From: an uncultured Clostridia bacterium
Lineage (GTDB): Bacteria; Bacillota; Clostridia; Oscillospirales; Ruminococcaceae
Assembly: GCA_947510165.1 (NCBI GenBank)
Contig: CANNSB010000005.1
Coordinates: 30,448 to 94,447, forward strand
Reading direction: 5' to 3'
Length of the DNA stretch: 64,000 nt
Of the stretch, positions 33,259 to 43,056 are shown one piece after another. The translations under genes and the position numbers were made by a program. The number at the start of each line of letters is the position of its first letter. Position 1 is the first letter of the stretch. A model generated the notes under the pieces. It made no database searches. It was not told where the DNA came from and saw only the letters and a program-made list of their open reading frames with translations.

Positions 33259-35649
33259 ATGGTGATAAAATATAGAGTTCATGAACTGGCGAAAGATTTG
33301 GATATAGATAATAATGAAATTATTGACGTTTTAAGTAGAAAATTTGGTTCTAACAAGAAGTATATGGCGGCTCTTACAGAGAGAGAGCTTAATTATGTTT
33401 TTGAATATTATATAACAAAAAATGAGAAATCAGATTTTAATGAATATTTTGATCTAAAAAATAAAAAGATAGATACAGACACAGAAAAATTCATTGTAGA
33501 TAAAAATATAAAATCAGATAGATTTACAAAACAAACAGAGCTAATAACATCTAATAAAAGTAGACTAGAAAAACCATCTATCCAAAAAGGACAAGAAAAA
33601 GAAGATCTTTCTAAAGATAATACAATAAAAATTACTATGAAAGATTCTACTGATTCTTCGGCTAGATATGAAAAAGAAGTTACCCATATTGATACGAAAG
33701 CAGTGGCTGTAAACCTTGATAAATATAATGAAAAATATGAAAGGATTGCACCAACAAATAGTTTTAATAATTCTAAATTTACACAAAGAAAACAAAAATT
33801 TCAAAATAAAAATAATAAGGGCGGATATCAAGGGATAAAAAAAGGAGAAACAGAAGCACAAAAATTACAAAGACTAGCTTTAGAGAGGGCTAGAAAACAA
33901 CAACTAAAAGTTTTAATTCCAGAAGAAATTTCTGTGTCTGACCTAGCTATAAGGCTAAAAGTTTCATCAACTCAAGTTATAAAAATATTGATTCCTTTAG
34001 GAATTATGGCAAGTCAAAGTGAAGTTATAGATTTTGATACAGCAAGTCTGGTTGCAGAAGAATTGGGTGCAAGAGTTGAAAAAGAAATTGTTGTAACTAT
34101 AGAAGAAAGACTATTTGATGAAACAGAAGATGTTGAAGAAAATTTAGTTTCTAGAAGTCCTATTGTTGTTGTTATGGGACATGTTGACCATGGAAAAACT
34201 TCTCTTTTAGATAAAATAAGAAACTCTGATGTTACAAGTGGAGAAGCAGGGGGAATAACTCAGCATATAGGGGCATATAAAGTTGCTATAAATGGGAGAG
34301 ATATTGCTTTTTTAGATACACCAGGACATGAAGCATTCACATCTATGAGAGCTAGAGGAGCATCAGTAACTGATGTAGTAATATTAGTTGTAGCGGCAGA
34401 TGATGGGATTATGCCACAGACAATTGAAGCGATAAATCATGCAAAAGAAGCAAATGTTGCTATAATTGTGGCGATGAACAAGGTTGATAAACCAGGTGCA
34501 AATATAGAAAAAATAAAGCAAGAACTTACAGAACATGAGCTTGTTCCAGAAGAATGGGGCGGAGATATAATTTGTTGTCCTGTATCTGCAAAAACAGGAG
34601 AAGGAATTGAAAATCTTTTAGAAATGGTTTTATTAGCTTCAGATTTAAGAGATCTAAAGTGTAACCCTAATAGATTGGCAAAAGGAACAGTTATTGAAGC
34701 GAAGCTTAATGTTGGAAAAGGTCCTACTGCAACAATTCTTGTGCAAAATGGAACTTTAAGAGTTGGGGATGTAATAATTGCAGGAACATCAGTCGGAAGA
34801 GTTCGACTAATGGTTGATGATAAAGGAAGAACAGTTAAACAAGCAGGAGCATCTACCCCTGTGGAAATTACAGGACTTGCAGAAGTTCCATCAGCTGGAG
34901 ATTTGTTTAACTGTGTAGAGGATGAAAAATTAGCAAGAGAACTAGCAGATAGAAGAAAACATAAAGAAAAAGAAGAAAAATTTAAATCTGTTACAAAAGT
35001 AACTCTTGATAGCTTGTTTACGCATATAGAAGAAGGAAAGATTAAAGAGCTTGGAATTATAGTTAAAGCAGATGTTCATGGATCTATCGAAGCAATAAAA
35101 GAATCTTTATTAAAACTTTCTAATGAAGAAGTTCGAGTTCGTATTATACATGGTGGAGTTGGAGCAATATCTAAGTCTGATGTTATGTTGGCAAACGCAT
35201 CTGGTGCTATTATTATAGGATTTAACGTTAGACCACAGCCGATAGCACAGGATGAGGCAGATAAAGATGGTGTTGAATTAAGACTGTATCGAGTTATATA
35301 TGATGCTATAGATGATGTAAGACAGGCTATGAAGGGGATGCTAGATCCAAAAACTAGAGAGATCAACTTTGGACGAGTTGAAGTTCGTCAGGTTTATAAA
35401 ATCACAAATGTAGGAACTATTGCTGGTTGTTATGTAGTTGAGGGAAAAGTTGTAAGATCTGCTTTAATCCGTGTTGTAAGAGATGGAATAGTTATATTTG
35501 AAGACAAAATAGATTCTTTAAAAAGGTTTAAAGATGATGCAAAAGAAGTTGCACAAGGGTATGAATGTGGAGTTGGTCTTGTGAAATTCAATGATATAAA
35601 AGAAGGAGATATTTTAGAATCCTTTACGATTGAAGAATATAGAGACTAA
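33259..35649 (+). CDS. infB: Translation initiation factor IF-2
   Basis: GTPase that places initiator tRNA on the ribosome. 796 residues: an N-terminal IF2_N helix domain ([15 protein letters not shown]), a lysine/asparagine-rich linker, and a second IF2_N domain near 220-265. The G domain follows with G1 [10 protein letters not shown] (about 313-322), G3 DTPGHEAF, G4 NKVDKP and G5 SAKTGEG, then domains II-IV. AGGAGG precedes the ATG at 33259. It is central in the nusA-infB operon. Confidence 0.97.
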   Translation: MVIKYRVHELAKDLDIDNNEIIDVLSRKFGSNKKYMAALTERELNYVFEYYITKNEKSDFNEYFDLKNKKIDTDTEKFIVDKNIKSDRFTKQTELITSNKSRLEKPSIQKGQEKEDLSKDNTIKITMKDSTDSSARYEKEVTHIDTKAVAVNLDKYNEKYERIAPTNSFNNSKFTQRKQKFQNKNNKGGYQGIKKGETEAQKLQRLALERARKQQLKVLIPEEISVSDLAIRLKVSSTQVIKILIPLGIMASQSEVIDFDTASLVAEELGARVEKEIVVTIEERLFDETEDVEENLVSRSPIVVVMGHVDHGKTSLLDKIRNSDVTSGEAGGITQHIGAYKVAINGRDIAFLDTPGHEAFTSMRARGASVTDVVILVVAADDGIMPQTIEAINHAKEANVAIIVAMNKVDKPGANIEKIKQELTEHELVPEEWGGDIICCPVSAKTGEGIENLLEMVLLASDLRDLKCNPNRLAKGTVIEAKLNVGKGPTATILVQNGTLRVGDVIIAGTSVGRVRLMVDDKGRTVKQAGASTPVEITGLAEVPSAGDLFNCVEDEKLARELADRRKHKEKEEKFKSVTKVTLDSLFTHIEEGKIKELGIIVKADVHGSIEAIKESLLKLSNEEVRVRIIHGGVGAISKSDVMLANASGAIIIGFNVRPQPIAQDEADKDGVELRLYRVIYDAIDDVRQAMKGMLDPKTREINFGRVEVRQVYKITNVGTIAGCYVVEGKVVRSALIRVVRDGIVIFEDKIDSLKRFKDDAKEVAQGYECGVGLVKFNDIKEGDILESFTIEEYRD

Positions 35650-35680
35650 ATTTAATATATATTAATAGGAGGGGATTTTT

Positions 35681-36019
35681 TTGGGAAGTTTCAGAGTGGC
35701 GAGAACAGAAGAAGATATAAAAAGAGAGATTACTAAGATTATACCAACACTTAAAGACTATAGAATAGACGGAATAATTACCGTTGTTAAGGTTGAACTT
35801 TCTAGTGATTTGTCCTACTGTAAAGTTTATATAAGCTGTTTGGGAGGAAGTTCTTCTACAAAGAAAATAATTGAAGGTCTTGAGAGCGGTTGCGGTTATA
35901 TAAAAAAAGAGATTGCTGTTAGAATTAAGATGAAAAAGATGCCTAGTTTTATGTTTATAGAAGATAAATCTCTAGAGTATGCTAGTAAGATAAATAAAAT
36001 TATTGATAAATTGGTTTAG
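35681..36019 (+). CDS. rbfA: Ribosome-binding factor A
   Basis: Cold-shock 30S maturation factor with a KH-like fold, 112 residues. R-V-x-R-T-E-E-D-I-K-R-E at the N-terminus, then VVKVELSSDLSYCKVYISCLG and the MKKMPSFMFIEDKSLEYA segment near the C-terminus match RbfA. TTG start at 35681 with AGGAGGGG upstream. nrnA begins 4 bases after its stop. Confidence 0.93.
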   Translation: MGSFRVARTEEDIKREITKIIPTLKDYRIDGIITVVKVELSSDLSYCKVYISCLGGSSSTKKIIEGLESGCGYIKKEIAVRIKMKKMPSFMFIEDKSLEYASKINKIIDKLV

Positions 36020-36023
36020 AGAT

Positions 36024-36977
36024 ATGAAGATTGAATTAAAAGGTATTAGAGATTTTTTATTAAAACAAGATAATTTTTTAATTTTGATGCATCAAAATCC
36101 AGATGGAGATACAATAGGAAGTGGATTTGGTCTATATTATGGACTAAAATCTATAGGGAAAAATGCAAAACTTTTATGTAGTGATGATATTCCTGATATA
36201 TATGAATTTTTGAAGAAGGAATATATACAGGATGAATTTTTAGAACAGTTTGTTATCTCTGTTGATATTGGTTCTGAAAATTTATTTGGAGAAGATTTAG
36301 AAAGATATAAAGGTGGGGTTGATCTAAATATAGACCACCATTTTTCTAATGAAAACTTTGCAAAATATAATTATATTGACGCAACATCGGCTTCTACCAG
36401 TCAGATTATATACGAAATTTTGGATGAACTAGATATAAAATTGTCTGTTATTATGGCCAAATGTTTATACACAGGAATTTGTACAGATACAGGTTGTTTT
36501 AGATATAGAAACACAACATCTAAAACACATATGATTGCCTCTAAATTATTGGAGGTAGATTTTGACCATAGTGAAATTGTATACAATTTAATGGAAAGCA
36601 AATCTTTAGAAAAGTTAGAGTTAGAAAAACATATAATTAATAATATGAAATTTTATTTTGGTGGAAAAGTAGGAATAGCCTATATAACACAAGATATGAT
36701 TAAAAAATCAGGAGCAAACCAATATGAAGTTGATGGGTTTTCGGCTTTTGTTCGCCAGATAAAAGGTGTTGAAATAGGAGTTACTATAAAAGAAAAATTC
36801 GAAAATTTTTGTAAAGTTTCTATAAGAACTTCTGGAAATTATGATGCTTCTATGATATGTAGTTTTTTTGGTGGTGGTGGTCATAAAAATGCAGCAGGAT
36901 GTGTTTTTAACACAGATGTAGAAGATACTTTATTTAAATTATTAGAAAGAATAAAAAAAATAATAGATGGTGTTTAA
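36024..36977 (+). CDS. nrnA: Bifunctional nanoRNase/pAp phosphatase NrnA (DHH-DHHA1)
   Basis: Degrades very short RNA oligonucleotides and 3'-phosphoadenosine 5'-phosphate. Phosphoesterase motifs: HQNPDGDTIGS (motif I), SVDIGS (II), NIDHH (III) and the C-terminal DHHA1 signature GGGGHKNAAG. ATG at 36024 is taken because the open upstream frame overlaps rbfA; the ribosome site is weak and translation may be coupled. The stop overlaps the truB start by one base (TAATG). Confidence 0.92.
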   Translation: MKIELKGIRDFLLKQDNFLILMHQNPDGDTIGSGFGLYYGLKSIGKNAKLLCSDDIPDIYEFLKKEYIQDEFLEQFVISVDIGSENLFGEDLERYKGGVDLNIDHHFSNENFAKYNYIDATSASTSQIIYEILDELDIKLSVIMAKCLYTGICTDTGCFRYRNTTSKTHMIASKLLEVDFDHSEIVYNLMESKSLEKLELEKHIINNMKFYFGGKVGIAYITQDMIKKSGANQYEVDGFSAFVRQIKGVEIGVTIKEKFENFCKVSIRTSGNYDASMICSFFGGGGHKNAAGCVFNTDVEDTLFKLLERIKKIIDGV

Positions 36978-37876
36978 TGAACGGAATAATTTGCGTAGAT
37001 AAGCCGAAAGATTTTACATCTTTCGATGTTGTTGCTGTTATGCGAAAATGTTTTAACCAAAAAAGAATTGGTCACGGAGGAACATTAGATCCAATGGCAA
37101 CAGGTGTTTTGCCTATTTTTTTAGGAAGAGCGACAAAGGCGATAGATCTTATAGAAAATCAACAAAAAAAATATGAAGCAGAGTTTATTTTTGGCATAAC
37201 AACAGACACATTAGATATAACAGGAAAAATTTTATCTAAATTTAATACAAAAGTTTCTCAAAATGATTTTAAAGATGTTGTAAAAACTTATATAGGAAAT
37301 ATACAGCAGATTCCGCCAATGTATTCTGCTATAAAAATTGGCGGAGTAAAGCTTTATAAATTAGCAAGAGAGGGAAAACAGGTTGAAAGAAAGCCAAGAA
37401 TTGTAACTATAGAAGATATAAGAATTCTTTTTTTTGATGAAAAAAATCAAAAGGGAAAAATAGAAGTTTCATGCTCTAAAGGAACATACATAAGAAGCTT
37501 GATCGATGATATAGGAAAAAGTTTGGGAACAGGGGCGACACTTTCACAGCTTAGAAGAACAAAATCAACAATATTTGATATATCAGAATGCTATACAATA
37601 GATGATATAAAAAGGTTTAAAGATGATGAAATATTAGTAGAAAAGCTTTATTCTATTGAAAAACTTTTCAAAGATATTGGCGTTATATCTTTGGATAAAG
37701 ATGGAACGGAAAAGATTTTGAATGGGATAAAATTAGATTTGGATTTATTAAATTATTCTGAAAAAATTGTTCATTCTAAAAAAGTTAGGGTAGAAGATTA
37801 TAAAGGAAAATTTTTAGGAATAGGAAATATAAATGCAGATATAAATAAATTAGAGATATATAAATTTATGTTTTAG
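36977..37876 (+). CDS. truB: tRNA pseudouridine(55) synthase TruB
   Basis: Makes pseudouridine 55 in the T-loop of tRNAs. The catalytic motif GGTLDPMATG (Asp38) is intact, followed by KKYEAEFIFGITTDTLD and GTYIRSLIDDIGKSLG, all diagnostic. 299 residues, with a divergent C-terminal RNA-binding region. It is translationally coupled to nrnA by a one-base overlap. Confidence 0.96.
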   Translation: MNGIICVDKPKDFTSFDVVAVMRKCFNQKRIGHGGTLDPMATGVLPIFLGRATKAIDLIENQQKKYEAEFIFGITTDTLDITGKILSKFNTKVSQNDFKDVVKTYIGNIQQIPPMYSAIKIGGVKLYKLAREGKQVERKPRIVTIEDIRILFFDEKNQKGKIEVSCSKGTYIRSLIDDIGKSLGTGATLSQLRRTKSTIFDISECYTIDDIKRFKDDEILVEKLYSIEKLFKDIGVISLDKDGTEKILNGIKLDLDLLNYSEKIVHSKKVRVEDYKGKFLGIGNINADINKLEIYKFMF

Positions 37877-37889
37877 ACAGGTGATATAG

Positions 37890-38816
37890 ATGGATATCTT
37901 TTATGATATTAGAAATGTAAGTAGTGAGCCATCGGTTATAGCGGTTGGCTTTTTTGATGGAGTTCATATAGGACATATATCTGTAATAAAAAAGGCAGTT
38001 GAAATAGGAAAGAAAAAGAAATTGTATCCAAGTTTATTTACATTTAGAATGGACAAATTTTTTCCAGAGAAAAAAAAGGGAATGAAAAGAATTATTCCAG
38101 TTTGTAAAAAACTAGATATTTTTAAAAACTTAGGAATAAAGCAGACTTTTATTCCATGTTTAGATGATATAACAGATTTGAGTCCAATAGAGTTTATAGA
38201 AAATGTTTTAATAAATAAGTTTAATGCAAAGAGCATAATTTGTGGAGAAGATTTTCGTTTTGGAAAATTTGCAAAAGGTGATGTAGATCTATTAAAATCT
38301 GTATCTAAAAAATATAATTTTGAAGTTTATATTATAAAAAATGTAGATTTGTTAGGAAAAAAAGTTAGTTCTACAAATATAAGAAAACAAATATTATTAG
38401 GAGATTTTAAAGAGGTAAATAGGTATCTAGGATATAGATATTTTATAGAAGAAGAGATTTTAGTAGGGAGAAAACTAGGGAGACAACTGGGGTTTCCTAC
38501 TATAAATCAGCTTATTCCTGATGATATTGTTCATCCAAAATATGGAATTTATGCATCTATAACTTATTTTGAAAAAAAAGTTTATAAAAGTGTAAGTCAT
38601 ATAGGGATAAAACCTAGTGTAGAAACAACATCAAAAAAAATTTTTTTAGAGACAAATATTTTTAATTTTGACAAAAATGTATATAATAAAATTCTTAAAG
38701 TTGAACTATTAGAATTTATAGGAGACGAAGAAAAGTTCTCTAGTATTGATGATTTAAAAAAACAAATAGAGCTTTATGCAAAAAAAGCAGATGAAATTTG
38801 TGATAATTATATTTAA
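37890..38816 (+). CDS. ribF: Bifunctional riboflavin kinase/FAD synthetase
   Basis: Phosphorylates riboflavin to FMN and adenylates it to FAD. The N-terminal adenylyltransferase domain (residues 1-180) has GFFDGVHIGH as nucleotide-binding motif and GEDFRFGKFAKGD. STNIRKQI bridges to the C-terminal riboflavin-kinase domain with GRKLGRQLGFPTIN. 308 residues, normal. It is the last gene of the rimP operon, after truB. Confidence 0.95.
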   Translation: MDIFYDIRNVSSEPSVIAVGFFDGVHIGHISVIKKAVEIGKKKKLYPSLFTFRMDKFFPEKKKGMKRIIPVCKKLDIFKNLGIKQTFIPCLDDITDLSPIEFIENVLINKFNAKSIICGEDFRFGKFAKGDVDLLKSVSKKYNFEVYIIKNVDLLGKKVSSTNIRKQILLGDFKEVNRYLGYRYFIEEEILVGRKLGRQLGFPTINQLIPDDIVHPKYGIYASITYFEKKVYKSVSHIGIKPSVETTSKKIFLETNIFNFDKNVYNKILKVELLEFIGDEEKFSSIDDLKKQIELYAKKADEICDNYI

Positions 38817-38821
38817 ATTGA

Positions 38822-38850
38822 TTGACAAGGGTATATTTAAGACTTATAAT
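38822..38850 (+). promoter_or_regulatory. Consensus sigma-A promoter for yceD-rpmF
   Basis: TTGACA (38822-38827), exactly 17 bases, then TATAAT (38845-38850): a perfect match in both boxes and spacing, starting 6 bases after the ribF stop and 30 bases before the yceD ATG. Confidence 0.85.
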
Positions 38851-38879
38851 GTATTAAGTAGTTTTATAGAGGTATTTTT

Positions 38880-39380
38880 ATGATATTAAATATTAAAGAT
38901 GTTCTTGAAAGTCCTGATATCAGGAAAGATTTTGAGTTTGATATATTTTTTAAAAACTCTCCTTTTGATGATAAAAATCTTTTAAATAAAAAGATTTTAT
39001 TTAAAGGATATTTAGAAAATAAACATTCTCTAGTTTCTTTATATATTTCAACTAATTTTAAACATCCTTTTTTATGTGATAGATGTCTTTGTGATTTTGA
39101 AGAAGAGTTTTCTTTATCATATAATCACATAATTTCCAAAGATAATTCTTATTGTAGTGAGGATGAAAAAGATGTTATACTTTGTGAAAACAATGTTATA
39201 GATCTTTCTGATATTTCTATATCTGATTTAATTATGTCTTCCCCTTTTAAAGTTTTATGTAAAAAAGAATGTAAAGGGTTATGTTTTAAATGTGGGATAG
39301 ATTTAAATTATAATTGTTGTAGTTGTAATAAAAAAGAAATTGACCCAAGATTACAGATTTTAGGACAATTATTGTCTTGA
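38880..39380 (+). CDS. yceD: YceD/DUF177-family protein
   Basis: 166 residues. It shows the DUF177 layout: an N-terminal beta-rich part, CDRCLCDFE in the middle, and a C-terminal cysteine-rich end (CKKECKGLCFKCGIDLN then CSCNKKEIDPRLQIL) typical of the family. YceD is nearly always encoded just before rpmF and is linked to 23S rRNA or L32 accumulation in other bacteria. AGAGG precedes the ATG, and it has its own strong promoter. Ends with TGA. Confidence 0.88.
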   Translation: MILNIKDVLESPDIRKDFEFDIFFKNSPFDDKNLLNKKILFKGYLENKHSLVSLYISTNFKHPFLCDRCLCDFEEEFSLSYNHIISKDNSYCSEDEKDVILCENNVIDLSDISISDLIMSSPFKVLCKKECKGLCFKCGIDLNYNCCSCNKKEIDPRLQILGQLLS

Positions 39381-39419
39381 TATATATCTATAAATAAAAT
39401 AAAGGAGGTGTTCTTACAA

Positions 39420-39605
39420 ATGGCAGTACCAAAAAGAAAAACGTCTAAAGCAAGACGTGATAAGAGAAGATCAAGTGTTTGGAAATTAGACGTACCTGCA
39501 TTTTCAAAATGTACACAATGTGGAGAATTAAAACTTCCTCACAGAGTTTGTTCCGAATGTGGATTTTATAAAGGACAACAAGTTCTTATAAAAAATGAAG
39601 CATAA
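39420..39605 (+). CDS. rpmF: 50S ribosomal protein L32
   Basis: 61-residue zinc-ribbon ribosomal protein. The N-terminus [18 protein letters not shown] is the family signature, and the zinc cysteines are CTQC and CSEC. ATG at 39420 is the true start: AAAGGAGGTG lies just upstream, although the frame is open from a TTG at 39408. It is co-transcribed with yceD and followed by a terminator. Confidence 0.97.
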   Translation: MAVPKRKTSKARRDKRRSSVWKLDVPAFSKCTQCGELKLPHRVCSECGFYKGQQVLIKNEA

Positions 39606-39645
39606 TAAAAGGTAGGTAAGGAATTTCCTTATCCTACCTTTTATT
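39604..39645 (+). terminator. Rho-independent terminator after rpmF
   Basis: A 19-bp stem with one bulged base (39604-39622 with 39626-39645) around a three-base loop, immediately after the rpmF stop, ending in T-rich sequence. Confidence 0.85.
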
Positions 39646-39679
39646 TATATAAAATAGAATTATAATGAAAGGGAAAATG

Positions 39680-40987
39680 ATGTCTGTTTTAATAGGAGAA
39701 GTTGTTTCTGGATCTATATGCGACAAAATAGGAATTTGTAAAGGGGACAGCTTAATAGCAATAAATAATAATTATATTGCTGATGTTTTAGATTATGAAT
39801 TTTATTGTTCTGAAGAAGATCTAATGATAGAAATAGAAAAATCTGGAGATAAAAAGCAATATTCTATAGAAAAAGAAGAAGATGAAAGTTTAGGTTTGAT
39901 ATTTGATACATACCTTATGGATAAGCATAAAACATGCAAAAACAAATGTATATTTTGTTTTATAGATCAGATGCCAAAAGGGAGAAGAGAGAGCTTATAC
40001 TTTAAAGATGATGATTCTAGGCTAAGTTTTTTGTTTGGAAATTATATAACCCTTACAAACTTGACAGAGCATGAGGCGGATAGGATTATAAAGATGAAGA
40101 TAAGCCCTATAAATATATCGATACATACCACCAATCCAGAGCTTCGTGTAAAGATGATGGGTAATAAGAATTCTGGAGAGAGTTTAAAACATGTAGAAAA
40201 TTTTGTAAAAGCAGGGATTAGTATAAATTGTCAACTAGTTTTATGTCCCAGAATAAATGATGGATTGGAACTAAAAAAAACAATTGAAACGATATTAGGA
40301 TATGGGGAGAGCGTCCAGAGTGTGGCGTGTGTTCCTATAGGGATTACAAAATTTAGAGATAATCTACATAAGATGGAAATATATGATCAACAAACTGCAG
40401 CTGAAACTATAGATATAATTGAGTCATATGGAAATGCATCTAAAAAAGAAAGAGGATTTAGAAAATTTTATCCATCGGATGAATTTTTTTTAATAGCAAA
40501 AAGAAAGCTTCCAGATTATGACTATTATGATGATTTTGTTCAGCTTTCCAATGGAGTTGGAATGATTACTATGTTTGAGAGAGAGTTTTTTGATGGAATG
40601 GAATATATTGCAGAGGATAATATTATTAAACAAAAAATATCTATTGCAACTGGTTATAGTGCTTATGAGATGATAAAAGGTCTTATTGGTCATTTAAGTG
40701 AAAAATATATTGATATTGATTGTCAACTCCATCGAATTACAAATAATTTTTTTGGGGAAACAATAACTGTTTCAGGTCTTTTAACAGCAACAGATTTAAT
40801 TGATCAGCTAAAAGATAAAGATTTAGGCGAATATCTTCTTTTAACGGAAAGTATGATTAAACAAGATGGAGATCAAAGAATATTTTTAGATGATATAAGT
40901 GTAGAACAAGTTGAGAAAATACTTAATGTTAAGATAAAAATGGTGGCAAATGATGGAAATAATTTATTAGAAAATATATTATATTAG
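39680..40987 (+). CDS. DUF512-family radical-SAM-like protein
   Basis: 435 residues. The N-terminal PDZ-like segment (VSGSICDKIGICKGDSLIAINN) is followed by CKNKCIFCFIDQMPKG, whose CxxxCxxC spacing matches a radical-SAM cluster. The C-terminal DUF512 domain completes the protein. The family is widespread in Clostridia, usually directly upstream of der as here, and its reaction is not established. Of three in-frame ATGs (39665, 39677, 39680) the last has the best spacing to AAAGGG. der begins 37 bases after the stop. Confidence 0.82.
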   Translation: MSVLIGEVVSGSICDKIGICKGDSLIAINNNYIADVLDYEFYCSEEDLMIEIEKSGDKKQYSIEKEEDESLGLIFDTYLMDKHKTCKNKCIFCFIDQMPKGRRESLYFKDDDSRLSFLFGNYITLTNLTEHEADRIIKMKISPINISIHTTNPELRVKMMGNKNSGESLKHVENFVKAGISINCQLVLCPRINDGLELKKTIETILGYGESVQSVACVPIGITKFRDNLHKMEIYDQQTAAETIDIIESYGNASKKERGFRKFYPSDEFFLIAKRKLPDYDYYDDFVQLSNGVGMITMFEREFFDGMEYIAEDNIIKQKISIATGYSAYEMIKGLIGHLSEKYIDIDCQLHRITNNFFGETITVSGLLTATDLIDQLKDKDLGEYLLLTESMIKQDGDQRIFLDDISVEQVEKILNVKIKMVANDGNNLLENILY

Positions 40988-41024
40988 TTATAAAAATTTA
41001 TTTAAGAAGTTAGGTGGTGGATTT

Positions 41025-42353
41025 ATGTTAAAACCAACTATAGCAGTTGTAGGCAGACCAAATGTAGGAAAATCAACTCTATTTAACAAATTGGTGGGGA
41101 AAAGAATAGCAATAATTGAGGATACACCAGGGGTTACAAGAGATAGAATATACAGTGATTGTGAGTGGAGAACAAAAGAGTTTGTCCTCGTAGATACAGG
41201 GGGAATAGAACCATATAGTACAGATCCTATTTTGATTCAGATGAAAAGGCAGGTGGAAGTGGCTATTCAAACATCCGATGCTATAATATTTGTAGTTAAT
41301 CTTCAAGATGGACTAACAGCAACAGATGAAGAAGTGGCCGTAATGCTTAGAAAAAGTGGAAAGCCCATAGTTTTGTGTGTAAATAAATGCGATACAGTAG
41401 GTGGAATTCCTAGTGGGTTATATGAATTTTATTCGCTGGCAATGGGGGAACCTATTGGAGTTTCTTCTGTCCATGGGCATGGAACGGGAGATCTTTTAGA
41501 CGAAACTTTTAAGTATCTAAATTTTTATGATGGAGAAGACTATGGAGAAGATTATATAAAAGTTTCTATTGTGGGAAAACCAAACGTAGGAAAATCATCT
41601 TTGGTTAATAAAATTTTAGGGGAAGATCGAGTTATAGTTTCTGAAGTTGCAGGAACAACAAGAGACTCGATTGATACAGTTATAGAAAACGATAAAGGTA
41701 GATTTGTTTTTATTGATACAGCAGGGATTAGAAAAAAAGCAAGAGTTATAGAATCTATAGAGAGATATAGTGTTATCCGTGCATATATGGCAGTTGATAG
41801 AGCTGAAATTTGTATAATAATGATAGATGGAGAAGTTGGATTTACAGAGCAGGACAGCAAGATTGCGGGTTATGCACATGAAGAAGGAAAAGGATGTATA
41901 ATAGTTGTAAACAAATGGGATCTTGTAGAAAAAGACACCCATACTATGGCTAATTATAGAAAAACTTTAGAGCAAGATTTTAGTTTTATGTCTTATGCAC
42001 CTTTTTTGTTTATATCTGCAAAAACAGGACAGAGGATAGAAAACTTATATCCTCTAATAAAATTTGTTAATGATCAAAATTCTATTAGAATATCTACAGG
42101 GATGCTTAATGATCTTTTAGCAACTGCAACAGGACGTGTTCAGCCACCCTCGGATAAAGGGAAGAGATTAAAGATATATTATATGACACAGGCATCTACA
42201 AGACCGCCAACATTTGTCGCTTTTGTTAATAATAAAGATTTATTTCATTTTTCCTATCAAAGGTATATAGAAAATCAAATAAGAGGAACCTTTGGTTTAG
42301 AAGGAACTCCAGTTAGATTTATTGTTAGAGAGAGAGATAAGAAAAAAAAGTAG
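41025..42353 (+). CDS. der: Ribosome biogenesis GTPase Der (EngA)
   Basis: Tandem-GTPase needed for 50S assembly. First G domain: GRPNVGKSTLFN (about 10-21), DTGG and NKCD. Second: GKPNVGKSSLVNK (about 184-196), DTAGIR and NKWDL. A C-terminal KH-like domain follows from about 350. 442 residues, normal. AGGTGGTGG precedes the ATG. plsY and gpsA follow in one operon. Confidence 0.97.
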   Translation: MLKPTIAVVGRPNVGKSTLFNKLVGKRIAIIEDTPGVTRDRIYSDCEWRTKEFVLVDTGGIEPYSTDPILIQMKRQVEVAIQTSDAIIFVVNLQDGLTATDEEVAVMLRKSGKPIVLCVNKCDTVGGIPSGLYEFYSLAMGEPIGVSSVHGHGTGDLLDETFKYLNFYDGEDYGEDYIKVSIVGKPNVGKSSLVNKILGEDRVIVSEVAGTTRDSIDTVIENDKGRFVFIDTAGIRKKARVIESIERYSVIRAYMAVDRAEICIIMIDGEVGFTEQDSKIAGYAHEEGKGCIIVVNKWDLVEKDTHTMANYRKTLEQDFSFMSYAPFLFISAKTGQRIENLYPLIKFVNDQNSIRISTGMLNDLLATATGRVQPPSDKGKRLKIYYMTQASTRPPTFVAFVNNKDLFHFSYQRYIENQIRGTFGLEGTPVRFIVRERDKKKK

Positions 42354-42365
42354 GGGTTTTGTTTT

Positions 42366-43031
42366 ATGACAGTTATAACACCTTTTTTAATCTTAGTTTT
42401 AGCAGGAATTTTGATTGGTTCATATCTTATAGGGAGTATAAACTTTGCTATAATTATTACTAAAATATTTTTAAAAAAAGATATAAGAGATATGGGAAGC
42501 AAGAATGCAGGAATGACAAATGTTTTTAGGTGTGTTGGAAAGTTTGCTGGATTTTTAACTTTTTTAGGAGATTTTTTAAAAGGATTTATAGTTATAATTT
42601 TTTCCAGATTTATCCTAAAAGATATGGTTAGTCTTGAATTTATAGAATATTTTTCATATTTTGTGGCTACGTTTGCTCTTCTAGGGCATACATTTCCGAT
42701 ATATTATAAATTTAAAGGTGGAAAAGGTATTCTAGTTTCTGCGGGAATAATGTTGTATTTAAATTTTAATATATTTATAGTTTGTGCAATAATTTTTATA
42801 ATTGCTATAATATTTACAAAGATGGTTTCTTTTTCATCAATATTGATGGCGATTTTATTTCCAATTTTTATTATGACTGTAAAGTATATTCAAACAAGCG
42901 ATATAAAAATAATAGGCTTCTATGCAATACCTCTTTGTTTTATAGGGGGATTAATTTTATATCTACATAGAGGAAATATAAAAAGAATTATAAATGGAGA
43001 AGAATCAAAGATAGGAAAAAAAAATAGATAA
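42366..43031 (+). CDS. plsY: Glycerol-3-phosphate acyltransferase PlsY
   Basis: Integral membrane enzyme that transfers acyl groups from acyl-phosphate to glycerol 3-phosphate. 221 residues with five or so membrane helices and the family's loop motifs: GSYLIGSINFA near the start, DMGSKNAGMTNVFR, and LGHTFPIYYKFKGGKG. The next gene, gpsA, makes its substrate, so the pair forms the first steps of phospholipid synthesis. AGGGG precedes the ATG. Confidence 0.95.
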   Translation: MTVITPFLILVLAGILIGSYLIGSINFAIIITKIFLKKDIRDMGSKNAGMTNVFRCVGKFAGFLTFLGDFLKGFIVIIFSRFILKDMVSLEFIEYFSYFVATFALLGHTFPIYYKFKGGKGILVSAGIMLYLNFNIFIVCAIIFIIAIIFTKMVSFSSILMAILFPIFIMTVKYIQTSDIKIIGFYAIPLCFIGGLILYLHRGNIKRIINGEESKIGKKNR

Positions 43032-43056
43032 ATTTTTATATAGGAGGATAGATAAT

